Positions 1-6,166 of a stretch of 6,455 nt of DNA are shown here, in pieces; position 1 is the stretch's first letter; every line of letters begins with the position of its first letter. A program made the position numbers and the translations under genes. Below the pieces are notes generated by a model that worked only from the letters and a program-made list of their open reading frames with translations, searched no databases and had not been told where the DNA came from. Source of the stretch: Spirochaetaceae bacterium (GTDB taxonomy: Bacteria; Spirochaetota; Spirochaetia; DSM-2461); contig QKAI01000479.1 of the NCBI GenBank assembly GCA_003246505.1, positions 1 through 6,455 on the forward strand, read 5' to 3'.

Positions 1-638
1 AGCGGGTGGCCCTGGCCCGGTCCATCGTGATAGAGCCGGATCTCCTCCTTCTGGACGAACCCCTCTCCAATCTGGATGCCAAACTGCGTGAGGAGATGCG
101 GGCCGAACTGAGCCGCCTTCAGCATCAGCTGGGCATCACCATGATCTATGTCACCCACGACCAGATCGAGGCCCTCAGCCTCTCCAGCAGGATCATCATC
201 ATGAATCAGGGGCTGATCGAACAGATGGGAACGCCCCGGGAGATTTACAGCAGACCGGCCACATCCTTCGTGGCCAGATTCATGGGCTTCGACAACCACC
301 TTACGGGTTCCGTGGTCTCTTCCGAACCCGGTTCTGTGGAAGTAAGCACTGCCGGGTCCGTCATAAAATGCCCCTCCTTCGACCGGAAATTCGAAAAAGG
401 GGATGAGGTCAATCTCTTTTTCAGGGCCGAGGACGCCCAACTCGGCGAGGCTGCCTCGGGATTCTCCGTACCGGTAAAGCTGAACTATGCCAGCTTTCAG
501 GGCAAGAGCAACCTCTGTACGGTGGAAACGCCCGAAGGCATCACTCTGCAGGTCATCACCCATTCTTCCCTTCTTGAGCAGAAGGGAGACCTCTTTCTGA
601 TTCTCTCACCGGAGAAGATAATGGTGGAGAAATCCTGA
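1..638 (+). CDS. ABC transporter ATP-binding protein, C-terminal part (5' end outside window)
   Basis: This is the ATPase subunit of an ABC importer, which powers uptake from the cytoplasmic face of the membrane. The reading frame is open to the left edge and begins inside the signature region (RVALARS, which normally follows LSGGQQ), so the Walker A and Q-loop are missing only because the window cuts the gene. Visible are Walker B (LLLLDEP), the D-loop (SNLDAKLR) and the H-loop histidine (YVTHDQ), then the GTPREIYSRPATSFVARFMG segment that leads into a TOBE-like C-terminal domain of about 110 residues. This layout is typical of the MalK/PotA/FbpC type of importer ATPases (sugar, polyamine or ferric iron). 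The substrate cannot be read from this fragment. The stop lies 4 bp before the peptidase gene, which implies one operon. The GTG at position 6 is an internal valine codon, not the true start. Confidence 0.93.
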   Translation, partial: RVALARSIVIEPDLLLLDEPLSNLDAKLREEMRAELSRLQHQLGITMIYVTHDQIEALSLSSRIIIMNQGLIEQMGTPREIYSRPATSFVARFMGFDNHLTGSVVSSEPGSVEVSTAGSVIKCPSFDRKFEKGDEVNLFFRAEDAQLGEAASGFSVPVKLNYASFQGKSNLCTVETPEGITLQVITHSSLLEQKGDLFLILSPEKIMVEKS

Positions 639-642
639 GCTT

Positions 643-1752
643 ATGCAGATAGAAATCAACCGGGAACGCCTTATCACCACTTTGATTGAGCTCTGCTCCA
701 TCTCCAGTCCCTCGGGAGCGGAAGAACCTGCGGCCGGCTACATCCTGAAGGAGGTGGAAGCCGCCGGATTCTCCTGGGAGAAAGACGAAACCGGCAACAT
801 CTACGTCTCCTGCCTCAAAGGCCGGGGGACACCCCTGTTCCTCTCCTCCCATATGGATACGGTCCCTCTCCCGGAAGGGAAAGGAGTCACCGTCCTCCGC
901 CGTGGGGGAAGGATCAGCAGCGACGGCACCACCATCCTGGGGGGAGACGACAAGCAGGGCGTGGCCGCCGCTCTGGAGATGATGAGACTCTGCGCAGAAT
1001 ACCCTGAGGAGCACAGGGACCTGGAGCTTCTTTTCACCGTACAGGAGGAGAGGGGCAGCGCCGGGAGCGCCCGGACCGAACCGGAACGTCTGAAGAGCCG
1101 GGACGGCTTCAATCTGGACGGAGAGACTCCTCCGGGAACGGTCATCTACAAGGCGCCCTATAAGGAAAAGTTCATCTGTACCGTCAGGGGAGTCAGTTCC
1201 CATGCGGCCCTGGCCCCCCTGGAAGGCCTCAACGCTATTGTCCTGGCCTCCCGCATCATCGCCCGCCTCCCCCTTGGCGAACCCGGTCCCCACTCCACCT
1301 CCAACGTGGGGGTGATCCACAGCGGAAAGCAGATCAATGTCGTTCCCGATACGGCTGTCTTCGAGGGAGAACTGCGGAGCTTTTCACCCGACGAATTCGA
1401 GAAAATCCGGGAGGAGTTCAACGGAATCTGCGCGGAAGAGGCCCGTCTGATGGGCGGGGAGGCCCGGATCGAGTGGACCCTCTGCTACGAATCCTACGAG
1501 GTGGGTCCGGATGAGAACTGCTGCCTCTGGTTCAACAGAGCCTGTGAAGATCTGGGCGTGGAACCCCGCTACACCGAATCCCGGGGAGGCGGCGACAGCA
1601 ACCAGCTCAACAACAAGGGTCTGCGGAATCTGGTCTTCGGCCTGGGAATGCACAACATCCACAGCGTGGACGAATACGTTGTGGAAGAGGAGTACTGCCG
1701 GGGCGTGGAGCTCCTGGCCAGGATCGTCTTTCCCGGCGGTGAGGTCCGGTAG
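643..1752 (+). CDS. M20-family metallopeptidase, peptidase T-like
   Basis: A 369-residue, probably cytoplasmic di-zinc aminopeptidase-type enzyme. The M20 catalytic set is complete: SSHMDTVP (metal His70, catalytic-helper Asp72), GGDDKQG (bridging Asp, residue 102 or 103), QEERGSAG (general base Glu135, metal Glu136), NLDGE (metal Asp159), and GMHNIHSVDEY near the C terminus (metal His340). His187 in VSSHAAL lies in the lid/dimerisation domain, roughly residues 175-285. The length is a little shorter than classical tripeptidase PepT (about 410), and the sequence looks like the PepT-like branch, so a di/tripeptide or related amide substrate is likely but unproven. No signal peptide is visible. 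The ATG is preceded by GGAGA at 626-630, inside the end of the ABC gene, with a rather long 12-nt spacing; the 4-bp gap suggests co-transcription and perhaps translational coupling with the transporter ATPase. It may process what that transporter imports. Confidence 0.9.
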   Translation: MQIEINRERLITTLIELCSISSPSGAEEPAAGYILKEVEAAGFSWEKDETGNIYVSCLKGRGTPLFLSSHMDTVPLPEGKGVTVLRRGGRISSDGTTILGGDDKQGVAAALEMMRLCAEYPEEHRDLELLFTVQEERGSAGSARTEPERLKSRDGFNLDGETPPGTVIYKAPYKEKFICTVRGVSSHAALAPLEGLNAIVLASRIIARLPLGEPGPHSTSNVGVIHSGKQINVVPDTAVFEGELRSFSPDEFEKIREEFNGICAEEARLMGGEARIEWTLCYESYEVGPDENCCLWFNRACEDLGVEPRYTESRGGGDSNQLNNKGLRNLVFGLGMHNIHSVDEYVVEEEYCRGVELLARIVFPGGEVR

Positions 1753-1763
1753 ACCTCAGTTTT
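1740..1763 (+). terminator. Probable intrinsic terminator of the ABC-peptidase operon
   Basis: A perfect 7-bp stem TGAGGTC / GACCTCA (1740-1746 with 1752-1758) closes a 5-nt loop (CGGTA) and is followed at once by G and TTTT (1760-1763). The peptidase TAG stop spans the loop and the first base of the right arm. The stop codon of the convergent amidohydrolase forms the end of the right arm. In the opposite direction the stem is followed by GC-rich sequence, so it should terminate mainly + strand transcripts. The T run is short, so efficiency is uncertain. Confidence 0.5.
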
Positions 1764-3114
1764 GCGGGCGGACCGCCTGCAGTCCCAGTTCATTCAATGC
1801 CGGGAGGGCGCAGATCTTCTGATAGAACTCCTGCCCCCGGCTCCTGATTTCAGACATATCCAGGTGGGGAATCTTCCGGTTCTCCATCAGAATCCGTCCC
1901 TCCACCATCACCGTATCCACATCCCGGGGGGAAGCCCCGTACACCAGAACAGAGTAGGGATCGTAGACGGGAAACATCGCCGGACTGGAATGGTCCATGA
2001 TCACGATGTCCGCCCGTTTGCCCGGTTCGAGGGAACCGGTGATCCCGTCGATGTGCAGGGCCCGGGCGCCGCCGATGGTGGCCATCTCGACCACGGCGGA
2101 CGGGGGCATGGCCTGGGGATCGAGGCGGACAAGCTTGTGAACCTGGGAGACCGTACCCATCAGGCTGAGGAGGTCCTGGGTGTTGCCGCTCATGGGACCG
2201 TCGCTGCCCAGACCGACAGGGATGCCCAGTTCCAGCATCTCGGGAACCGCAGCCACTCCCTTGGCCGCCTTGATGTTGGCCGCCATATTGTGGGCCACCC
2301 CAACCCCTCTCTCTTTCAGAATCTCTCTGTCCCTTTGATCGGTGAAGATGCAGTGGGCCGCTACGACCCCTTCATCCAGGACTCCCAGCTCATCCAGTCG
2401 GACAACGGGACTGGTTCCGTATTCCTTCTGAAACTGCTCCATCTCAAAGGGCATCTCATTCAGATGCAGGGTCATGGGCACACCCTCGGATCGGGCCAGG
2501 TCGCGGCACTCGATCATGTGAGGACCGTCCACCGTATAGGGGGCGTGGGGAGCCACCGCCGGAGTGATCAGATCATGATCTTTCCAGGCCTTGATGAATT
2601 TGCGGGCATAGGCAATGCCGCCGTAGGGTTCGGGGCTGTCGGGAGAGGGGGAATCGACCACCGTCTCTCCCAGGAAGGCCCGGAGACCAGCCCTGTCGGC
2701 GGCACGGGCGACAGCCTCTTCAAAGTAGTACATGTCGAAGACCGTGGTGACGCCTCCCTGGATCATCTCGGTCAGTGAGTGGAGGGAAGCCCAGTAGACC
2801 AGGTCATCGGTCACCACCGCCTTCTCCAGGGGAAAAAGGACCTTCCGGAGGCGGTCCTTCCGGTCGTCCGCCAGGGAACGGAAGAAGGACATCCCCAGAT
2901 GGGTGTGGGTGTTGATCATCCCGGGCATGACGATGCCGCCCCTGGCGTCGATGACTCTAAGGTTCCGGACATCTTCAGGGACGATCTCACCGGGTTCGAC
3001 GCGGATGATCTTCCCCCCCTCCGTCAGGAGGGAACCGCCGTAAAACACATCCTTCCGGGCATTCATTGTAAGGATCAGGGCATTTTTGATCAGTATTCTC
3101 TGCGGGGTTTCCAT
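1756..3114 (-). CDS. Amidohydrolase, MTA/SAH deaminase / chlorohydrolase group
   Basis: A 452-residue, probably cytoplasmic metal-dependent amidohydrolase. In order: an N-terminal beta-sandwich part with VIDARGGIVMPGMINTHTHLG holding metal ligands His70 and His72; VAPHAPYT (His190); TLHLNEMPFE (metal His217 and catalytic Glu220); VAAHCIFT (His254); GLGSDGPMSGN (metal Asp305); and the closing SLEPGKRADIVIMD segment of the second beta-sandwich. This is the layout of the family containing S-adenosylhomocysteine/methylthioadenosine deaminase, guanine deaminase-like SsnA and triazine hydrolases TrzN/AtzA. Glu97 in FPLEKAV may match the glutamate that contacts the ribose in MTA/SAH deaminases, which would favour an adenosine-type substrate. 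The start ATG lies 4 bp after the stop of the nucleoside hydrolase, with AGGTG 5 nt before it inside that gene's end, so the two are very probably translated from one message. The deaminated substrate is inferred, not shown. Confidence 0.88.
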   Translation of the reverse strand: METPQRILIKNALILTMNARKDVFYGGSLLTEGGKIIRVEPGEIVPEDVRNLRVIDARGGIVMPGMINTHTHLGMSFFRSLADDRKDRLRKVLFPLEKAVVTDDLVYWASLHSLTEMIQGGVTTVFDMYYFEEAVARAADRAGLRAFLGETVVDSPSPDSPEPYGGIAYARKFIKAWKDHDLITPAVAPHAPYTVDGPHMIECRDLARSEGVPMTLHLNEMPFEMEQFQKEYGTSPVVRLDELGVLDEGVVAAHCIFTDQRDREILKERGVGVAHNMAANIKAAKGVAAVPEMLELGIPVGLGSDGPMSGNTQDLLSLMGTVSQVHKLVRLDPQAMPPSAVVEMATIGGARALHIDGITGSLEPGKRADIVIMDHSSPAMFPVYDPYSVLVYGASPRDVDTVMVEGRILMENRKIPHLDMSEIRSRGQEFYQKICALPALNELGLQAVRPQN

Positions 3115-3118
3115 AGGA

Positions 3119-4042
3119 TCACCTGTAGCTCTTCATCAGACCCATAAAGAGACGGGAAAAGGCGTCCTGATCAACCTCCAGACAGACATCCACATTCCGC
3201 GGAGCTTCCGGTTCGACATCGTTCAGGACAAGCACCCTGCCCAGAGTTTCGGGGTCCCGGGTCTCCACGCCCAGGGCATGGGGAGTGCGTTTTGTAATTT
3301 CCGGATCGATCACCCCCGCCACGGCCAGGGGATCGTGCATCTTCAGGCCGTCCAGCCCCTTGCTTCTGTAAAAGGCCTGATAGTAGCGGATCATGGCAAC
3401 CGTCTGCGTCAGAACCAGGCCGCCCCAGCCTTCGATCTCGTCGATCTGTTCGGCAAACAGGAGGGCATGGTTGGTCACATCCAGACCATACATTTCAATG
3501 GGAATGCCTGAACGGAGTACGATATCCGCCGCCAGGGGATCGGCATAGAAGTTGAACTCGGCGTACCGAGTGACATTGCCCCTGCCCAGGGAGCCGCCCA
3601 TAATTGTCAGTTTTTTGACAAGGAGGAGGACATCCGGGTGATTCTTTATAAGAAGAGCAATATTGGTCAGGGGACCCATGGCAATGAGTTCCAGCTCCCC
3701 GTTGTGTCGGATGAGTTCCTCAAAGAGCATCTCATCGGCGCTGCGGGAGCTGACCGAGCCGGTCAGGGGAAGGTCTACATTTCCTAAACCGTTGCTGCCA
3801 TGGACATCCGAGGCATTGCAGGGCTTCCCGCTCAGGGGGCCCGATGCCCCGACGGCTACTTCGATATTTTTTCCGGCCAGGGCGCAGAGGGCCAGGGCGT
3901 TCCGGGCGGTCAGATCGGAGGACACATTGCCGGCGACAGCCGTAATCCCCAGCACCTCCAGCTCTTCCGAGGCAAAGGCGATCAGCAGTGCCAGGGCATC
4001 GTCGATCCCCGGATCACAATCTATAATGACTTTTTTTCCCAT
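3119..4042 (-). CDS. Inosine/uridine-preferring nucleoside hydrolase family protein
   Basis: A 307-residue nucleoside N-ribohydrolase, the usual size of the family. It splits the glycosidic bond of a nucleoside to give free base and ribose, probably in the cytoplasm since no signal peptide is visible. The calcium site at the N terminus is intact: VIIDCDPGIDDALAL gives Asp8, Asp10, Asp14 and Asp15, and VAGNV gives Asn39. His81 (DVHGSNGLG), GPLTNIAL, IMGG (147-150), the ribose-contacting EFNFYADP (Asn164, Asp168) and MHDPLA (His236, Asp237) complete the active site. Having both His81 and His236 resembles pyrimidine or mixed-specificity enzymes of the Rih type, but I cannot assign rihA, rihB or rihC. 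The start is supported by GGGAGG 10 nt upstream (4053-4058). It is first in a two-gene operon with the amidohydrolase. Confidence 0.93.
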   Translation of the reverse strand: MGKKVIIDCDPGIDDALALLIAFASEELEVLGITAVAGNVSSDLTARNALALCALAGKNIEVAVGASGPLSGKPCNASDVHGSNGLGNVDLPLTGSVSSRSADEMLFEELIRHNGELELIAMGPLTNIALLIKNHPDVLLLVKKLTIMGGSLGRGNVTRYAEFNFYADPLAADIVLRSGIPIEMYGLDVTNHALLFAEQIDEIEGWGGLVLTQTVAMIRYYQAFYRSKGLDGLKMHDPLAVAGVIDPEITKRTPHALGVETRDPETLGRVLVLNDVEPEAPRNVDVCLEVDQDAFSRLFMGLMKSYR

Positions 4043-4094
4043 GACTCAGCTGCCTCCCGAAGTTCCGTGTTCCGCTTTTAGACGGATACCATGG

Positions 4095-4100
4095 ATTGTA
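4095..4100 (-). promoter_or_regulatory. Weak candidate -10 of the nucleoside hydrolase operon
   Basis: Read on the - strand this is TACAAT, 5 of 6 matches to TATAAT, placed 52 nt before the start codon. An upstream CTGGCC at 18-nt spacing is a poor -35. Position and strand are right, but the evidence is thin. Confidence 0.25.
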
Positions 4101-4125
4101 CATGAGAGGAGCGGTCAGGGCCAGC

Positions 4126-4149
4126 CCCGGGGACAGGCAGCCCCCCGGG
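4126..4149 (-). other. GC-rich hairpin between acr3 and the nucleoside hydrolase gene
   Basis: Arms CCCGGGG (4126-4132) and CCCCGGG (4143-4149) pair perfectly over a 10-nt loop; flanking CGGTC and GACCG add possible further pairing. It lies in the 135-bp gap downstream of acr3 and upstream of the nucleoside hydrolase, so it could slow or end acr3 transcription. No T run follows on the - strand, so it is not a canonical intrinsic terminator. Confidence 0.35.
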
Positions 4150-4177
4150 ACCGGTCATTCGGGCGGGGGAAATGGAA

Positions 4178-5221
4178 TCAGTTCAGTGCCGGATAACTGC
4201 TGCGGGATCGGAGAGCGATCTTCACCAGACTCAGCATGACGGGGACTTCCACCAGAACACCTACGACGGTGGCCAGAGTGGCCCCGGAGGAGAGACCGAA
4301 AAGGCTGACCGATACGGCCACGGCCAGTTCGAAAAAGTTGGAGGCACCGATCATTCCCGAGGGAGCGGCCACCTGGTAGGGCACCTTCCAGAGCCGGGAC
4401 CAGCCGAATCCCAGAAAGAAGATGAAGTAGGTCTGGATGATCAGGGGCACGGCGATCAGGACGATGGCCAGGGGGTTCTGCAGGATAGTTTCACCCTGGA
4501 AGGAGAAGATGATGACCAGGGTTAAAAGGAGACCGGCCTCGGTGATACCGTCGAATTTGGCACAGAAGACATTTTCAAACCACTCTTTTCCATGGTTCTT
4601 CAAAAGGACAGTCCGGGTAATGAAACCGGCAGCCAGGGGAATCACCACAAAAAGGACAACCGACATGAAGAGGGTATCCATGGGGACTGTTACATTGCTC
4701 ACACCCAGGAGGAGGGCGACGATGGGAGCAAAGGCAACGAGGATGATCAGGTCGTTCACGGCAACCTGCACCACCGTGTATCCGGGGTCACCGTCTGAGA
4801 GATAGCTCCAGACGAACACCATGGCCGTACAGGGGGCGGCGCCGAGGAGGACCGCACCGGCGATATACTCGGTTGCCAGAGTATCGGGAATGAAGGCCCG
4901 GAAGATGACCTTCAGGAATAACCAGGCGATCAGATACATGGTAAAGGGCTTTATAAGCCAGTTGATCACCAGGGTGACCACCAGACCTTTAGGCTTCTTC
5001 CCCGCATTGACAAGACTCTTGAAGTCCACCTTCAGCATCATGGGATAGATCATCAGCCAGATCAGGACGGCGACGGGAATTGAAACTCTGGCGTACTCCC
5101 ACTGACCCAGAGTGGCGGGCACCTGGGGAAAAATGATACCGACGGCTACGCCCAGAACGATGCAGGCGGCCACCCAGATCGACAGGTACCGGGCAAAGAA
5201 GCCGATTTTCTTTTCTGACAT
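4178..5221 (-). CDS. acr3: Arsenite efflux permease Acr3
   Basis: A 347-residue inner-membrane protein that exports trivalent arsenic (arsenite, possibly antimonite), in the BART/BASS-like superfamily. About ten hydrophobic segments can be seen, roughly at residues 12-31, 46-66, 79-105, 117-140, 150-172, 183-205, 228-247, 249-272, 290-309 and 314-336, which is the known Acr3 topology. Family hallmarks are present: GAAPCTAMVFVWS with Cys131, the conserved cysteine shown to be essential in studied Acr3 proteins; GASNFFELAVAVS; and VGVLVEVPVML with Glu325, matching a second essential residue. The length is normal for bacterial Acr3. The start is well supported by AAGGAG (5230-5235 on the opposite strand) 8 nt upstream. 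The gene is divergent from arsR across a shared operator region, the standard arrangement for repression relieved by arsenite. No arsenate reductase gene lies in the window. Confidence 0.96.
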   Translation of the reverse strand: MSEKKIGFFARYLSIWVAACIVLGVAVGIIFPQVPATLGQWEYARVSIPVAVLIWLMIYPMMLKVDFKSLVNAGKKPKGLVVTLVINWLIKPFTMYLIAWLFLKVIFRAFIPDTLATEYIAGAVLLGAAPCTAMVFVWSYLSDGDPGYTVVQVAVNDLIILVAFAPIVALLLGVSNVTVPMDTLFMSVVLFVVIPLAAGFITRTVLLKNHGKEWFENVFCAKFDGITEAGLLLTLVIIFSFQGETILQNPLAIVLIAVPLIIQTYFIFFLGFGWSRLWKVPYQVAAPSGMIGASNFFELAVAVSVSLFGLSSGATLATVVGVLVEVPVMLSLVKIALRSRSSYPALN

Positions 5222-5238
5222 ATATGAAACTCCTTGGA

Positions 5239-5286
5239 AGAATACTTTCTAATTGGTAATTTGGCAAATTCGCCAAATATCGTCAA
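5239..5286 (-). promoter_or_regulatory. Promoter region of acr3 (two candidate promoters)
   Basis: On the - strand TTGCCA (5262-5267) and TATTCT (5239-5244) are separated by 17 nt, a good sigma70-type pair whose -35 overlaps the palindromic operator. Its start point would fall on the Shine-Dalgarno sequence, which counts against it. An alternative is TTGACG (5281-5286) with a weaker CAAATT 17 nt on, placing the operator between -35 and -10 and leaving a leader of about 30 nt. In either case bound ArsR would block RNA polymerase. Confidence 0.4.
5259..5278. promoter_or_regulatory. Probable ArsR operator (perfect inverted repeat)
   Basis: Arms ATTTGGC (5259-5265) and GCCAAAT (5272-5278) flank a 6-nt spacer (AAATTC). 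The repeat sits in the AT-rich gap between the divergent acr3 and arsR genes and overlaps both candidate acr3 promoters. Small dimeric ArsR/SmtB repressors bind inverted repeats of this kind, so it is the natural site for autoregulation and arsenite-inducible efflux. Confidence 0.7.
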
Positions 5287-5328
5287 GTGGAGATTGACCG
5301 GATCGATTATTTTCATCAAATTCAAATA

Positions 5329-5691
5329 ATGAATTACGAAAAGGAAAAACTCCTGGCCGCCTCCCGGTCCCGGGTCATGAAGGCCATGGGCCACCCCACC
5401 CGCATCTTTATGGTGGACCTCCTTGCAAAGCAGGACCTCACCGTCGGCGATCTGACCGAAGCGGTGGGCGCGGATGTCTCCACCGTCTCCAAGCACCTCT
5501 CCCTCCTCCGGCAGGCGGGGCTGCTGGTGGACAGGAAGGAGGGGAACAAGGTTGTCTACTCCCTCATCTGCCCCTGCATCATGGAATTCATCCACTGCAT
5601 CGACGATGTGATCTATCAGGATGCGGAAAAAGGCATCTCCTGCGTCCTGCCGGGAGCGAAAATCACAACCGGGTCCGGGGGGTCCACGTAG
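5329..5691 (+). CDS. arsR: ArsR-family metalloid-responsive repressor
   Basis: A winged-helix repressor of about 120 residues that should bind the acr3-arsR operator and release it on binding As(III). Visible parts are AMGHPTRIFMVDLL (helix 1-2 region), LTVGDLTEAVGADVSTVSKHLSLLRQAGLL (helix-turn-helix, described here by its ends: about 30 residues), and the wing VDRKEGNKVVYSL. The classical ELCVCDL inducer site is replaced by DLTVGDL, without cysteines. Instead CPCIMEFIHC gives Cys81, Cys83 and Cys90 in the C-terminal helix, a likely three-thiolate arsenite site, plus a further cysteine at 105. The start is uncertain. A GTG at 5287 would add 14 residues but lies only 9 bp from the operator and has no ribosome binding site; ATG 5329 also lacks one, so a leaderless message is possible. 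The helix and wing identify the family securely. Confidence 0.92.
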   Translation: MNYEKEKLLAASRSRVMKAMGHPTRIFMVDLLAKQDLTVGDLTEAVGADVSTVSKHLSLLRQAGLLVDRKEGNKVVYSLICPCIMEFIHCIDDVIYQDAEKGISCVLPGAKITTGSGGST

Positions 5692-5708
5692 CAATAAACC
5701 CTTGAAAA

Positions 5709-5717
5709 TGCTATCTT
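5709..5717 (+). promoter_or_regulatory. Candidate extended -10 promoter of the HIT gene
   Basis: TGCTATCTT fits the extended -10 pattern TGnTATnnT, 18 bp after the arsR stop and 29 bp before the HIT start codon. No good -35 stands at the right distance. If active, the HIT gene is at least partly independent of ArsR control; if not, it is read through from arsR. Confidence 0.3.
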
Positions 5718-5746
5718 GGCTCATTCAGAAATTTGAGGTGAAAAAT

Positions 5747-6166
5747 ATGAAAGATCCCAACTGCGGCTACTGTATGGAAGGCGATGTCCTGGGAGCCTAC
5801 GGCATAAAAATCTGCGATTTGGAGACATCCAAGCTGGTCCTGTTCAAGGAACAGAGCCACCGGGGACGGGTCATCGTCGCCTATAAAGAGCACATCGGTG
5901 ACATCACTCTTCTGTCCGATGAACAGAGAAACGCCTTCTTTGCGGATGTGGCCAAAGTGTCCGGAGTCCTGCAGAAGGTCTTCAGTCCCGACAAGGTCAA
6001 CTACGGAGCCTATGGCGATACGGGATCCCACATCCACTTCCACCTTGTACCCAAGTACAAAGACGATTTCGAATGGGGCGGCACCTTCGCCATGAACCCG
6101 GCACAGAAGTACCTGAGTGACAGCGAGTACTCCGAAATCATCGACCTAATCAAAAAGAATCTCTAA
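5747..6166 (+). CDS. HIT-family (histidine triad) nucleotide hydrolase
   Basis: A 139-residue cytoplasmic protein of the histidine triad superfamily, whose members hydrolyse or transfer nucleotidyl groups (AMP-lysine, AMP-amides, dinucleoside polyphosphates). The HxHxHxxP signature is clear as HIHFHLVPK with His95, His97 and His99, the middle of the three active-site positions or the last acting as nucleophile and relay according to family precedent. Cys6 and Cys9 (CGYC) at the N terminus, with KEHIGDIT (His49), match the zinc-binding variant seen in many HIT proteins. NYGAYGDTGSH precedes the triad as in the family. I chose ATG 5747 because GAGGTG stands 6 nt upstream (5735-5740); the frame is open further up but overlaps arsR and encodes low-complexity basic sequence. 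It follows arsR by 55 bp on the same strand. A direct role in arsenic handling is not evident; the exact substrate is unknown. Confidence 0.9.
   Translation: MKDPNCGYCMEGDVLGAYGIKICDLETSKLVLFKEQSHRGRVIVAYKEHIGDITLLSDEQRNAFFADVAKVSGVLQKVFSPDKVNYGAYGDTGSHIHFHLVPKYKDDFEWGGTFAMNPAQKYLSDSEYSEIIDLIKKNL

Noticed and set aside
556..1320. Long - strand open frame opposite the M20 peptidase (254 codons)
   Set aside because: Antisense to a well-supported gene, no motif, and it runs across the ABC-peptidase junction.
1762..2778. Long + strand open frame opposite the amidohydrolase (338 codons)
   Set aside because: It lies fully antisense to a gene with a complete set of catalytic motifs; its translation is rich in His, Gly and Asp with no recognisable domain, typical of a GC-rich shadow frame.
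3604..3621. Hairpin TTGTCA / TGACAA with a T-rich loop
   Set aside because: It lies inside the nucleoside hydrolase gene and encodes the conserved KLTIMGG part, so it is explained by coding constraint.
5621..5746. Upstream extension of the HIT frame into arsR
   Set aside because: It overlaps the arsR 3' end and has no ribosome binding site, while ATG 5747 has GAGGTG at good spacing and starts the conserved CGYC region.
5694..5746. Possible terminator between arsR and the HIT gene
   Set aside because: No stem of useful length followed by a T run is present in this 55-bp gap.
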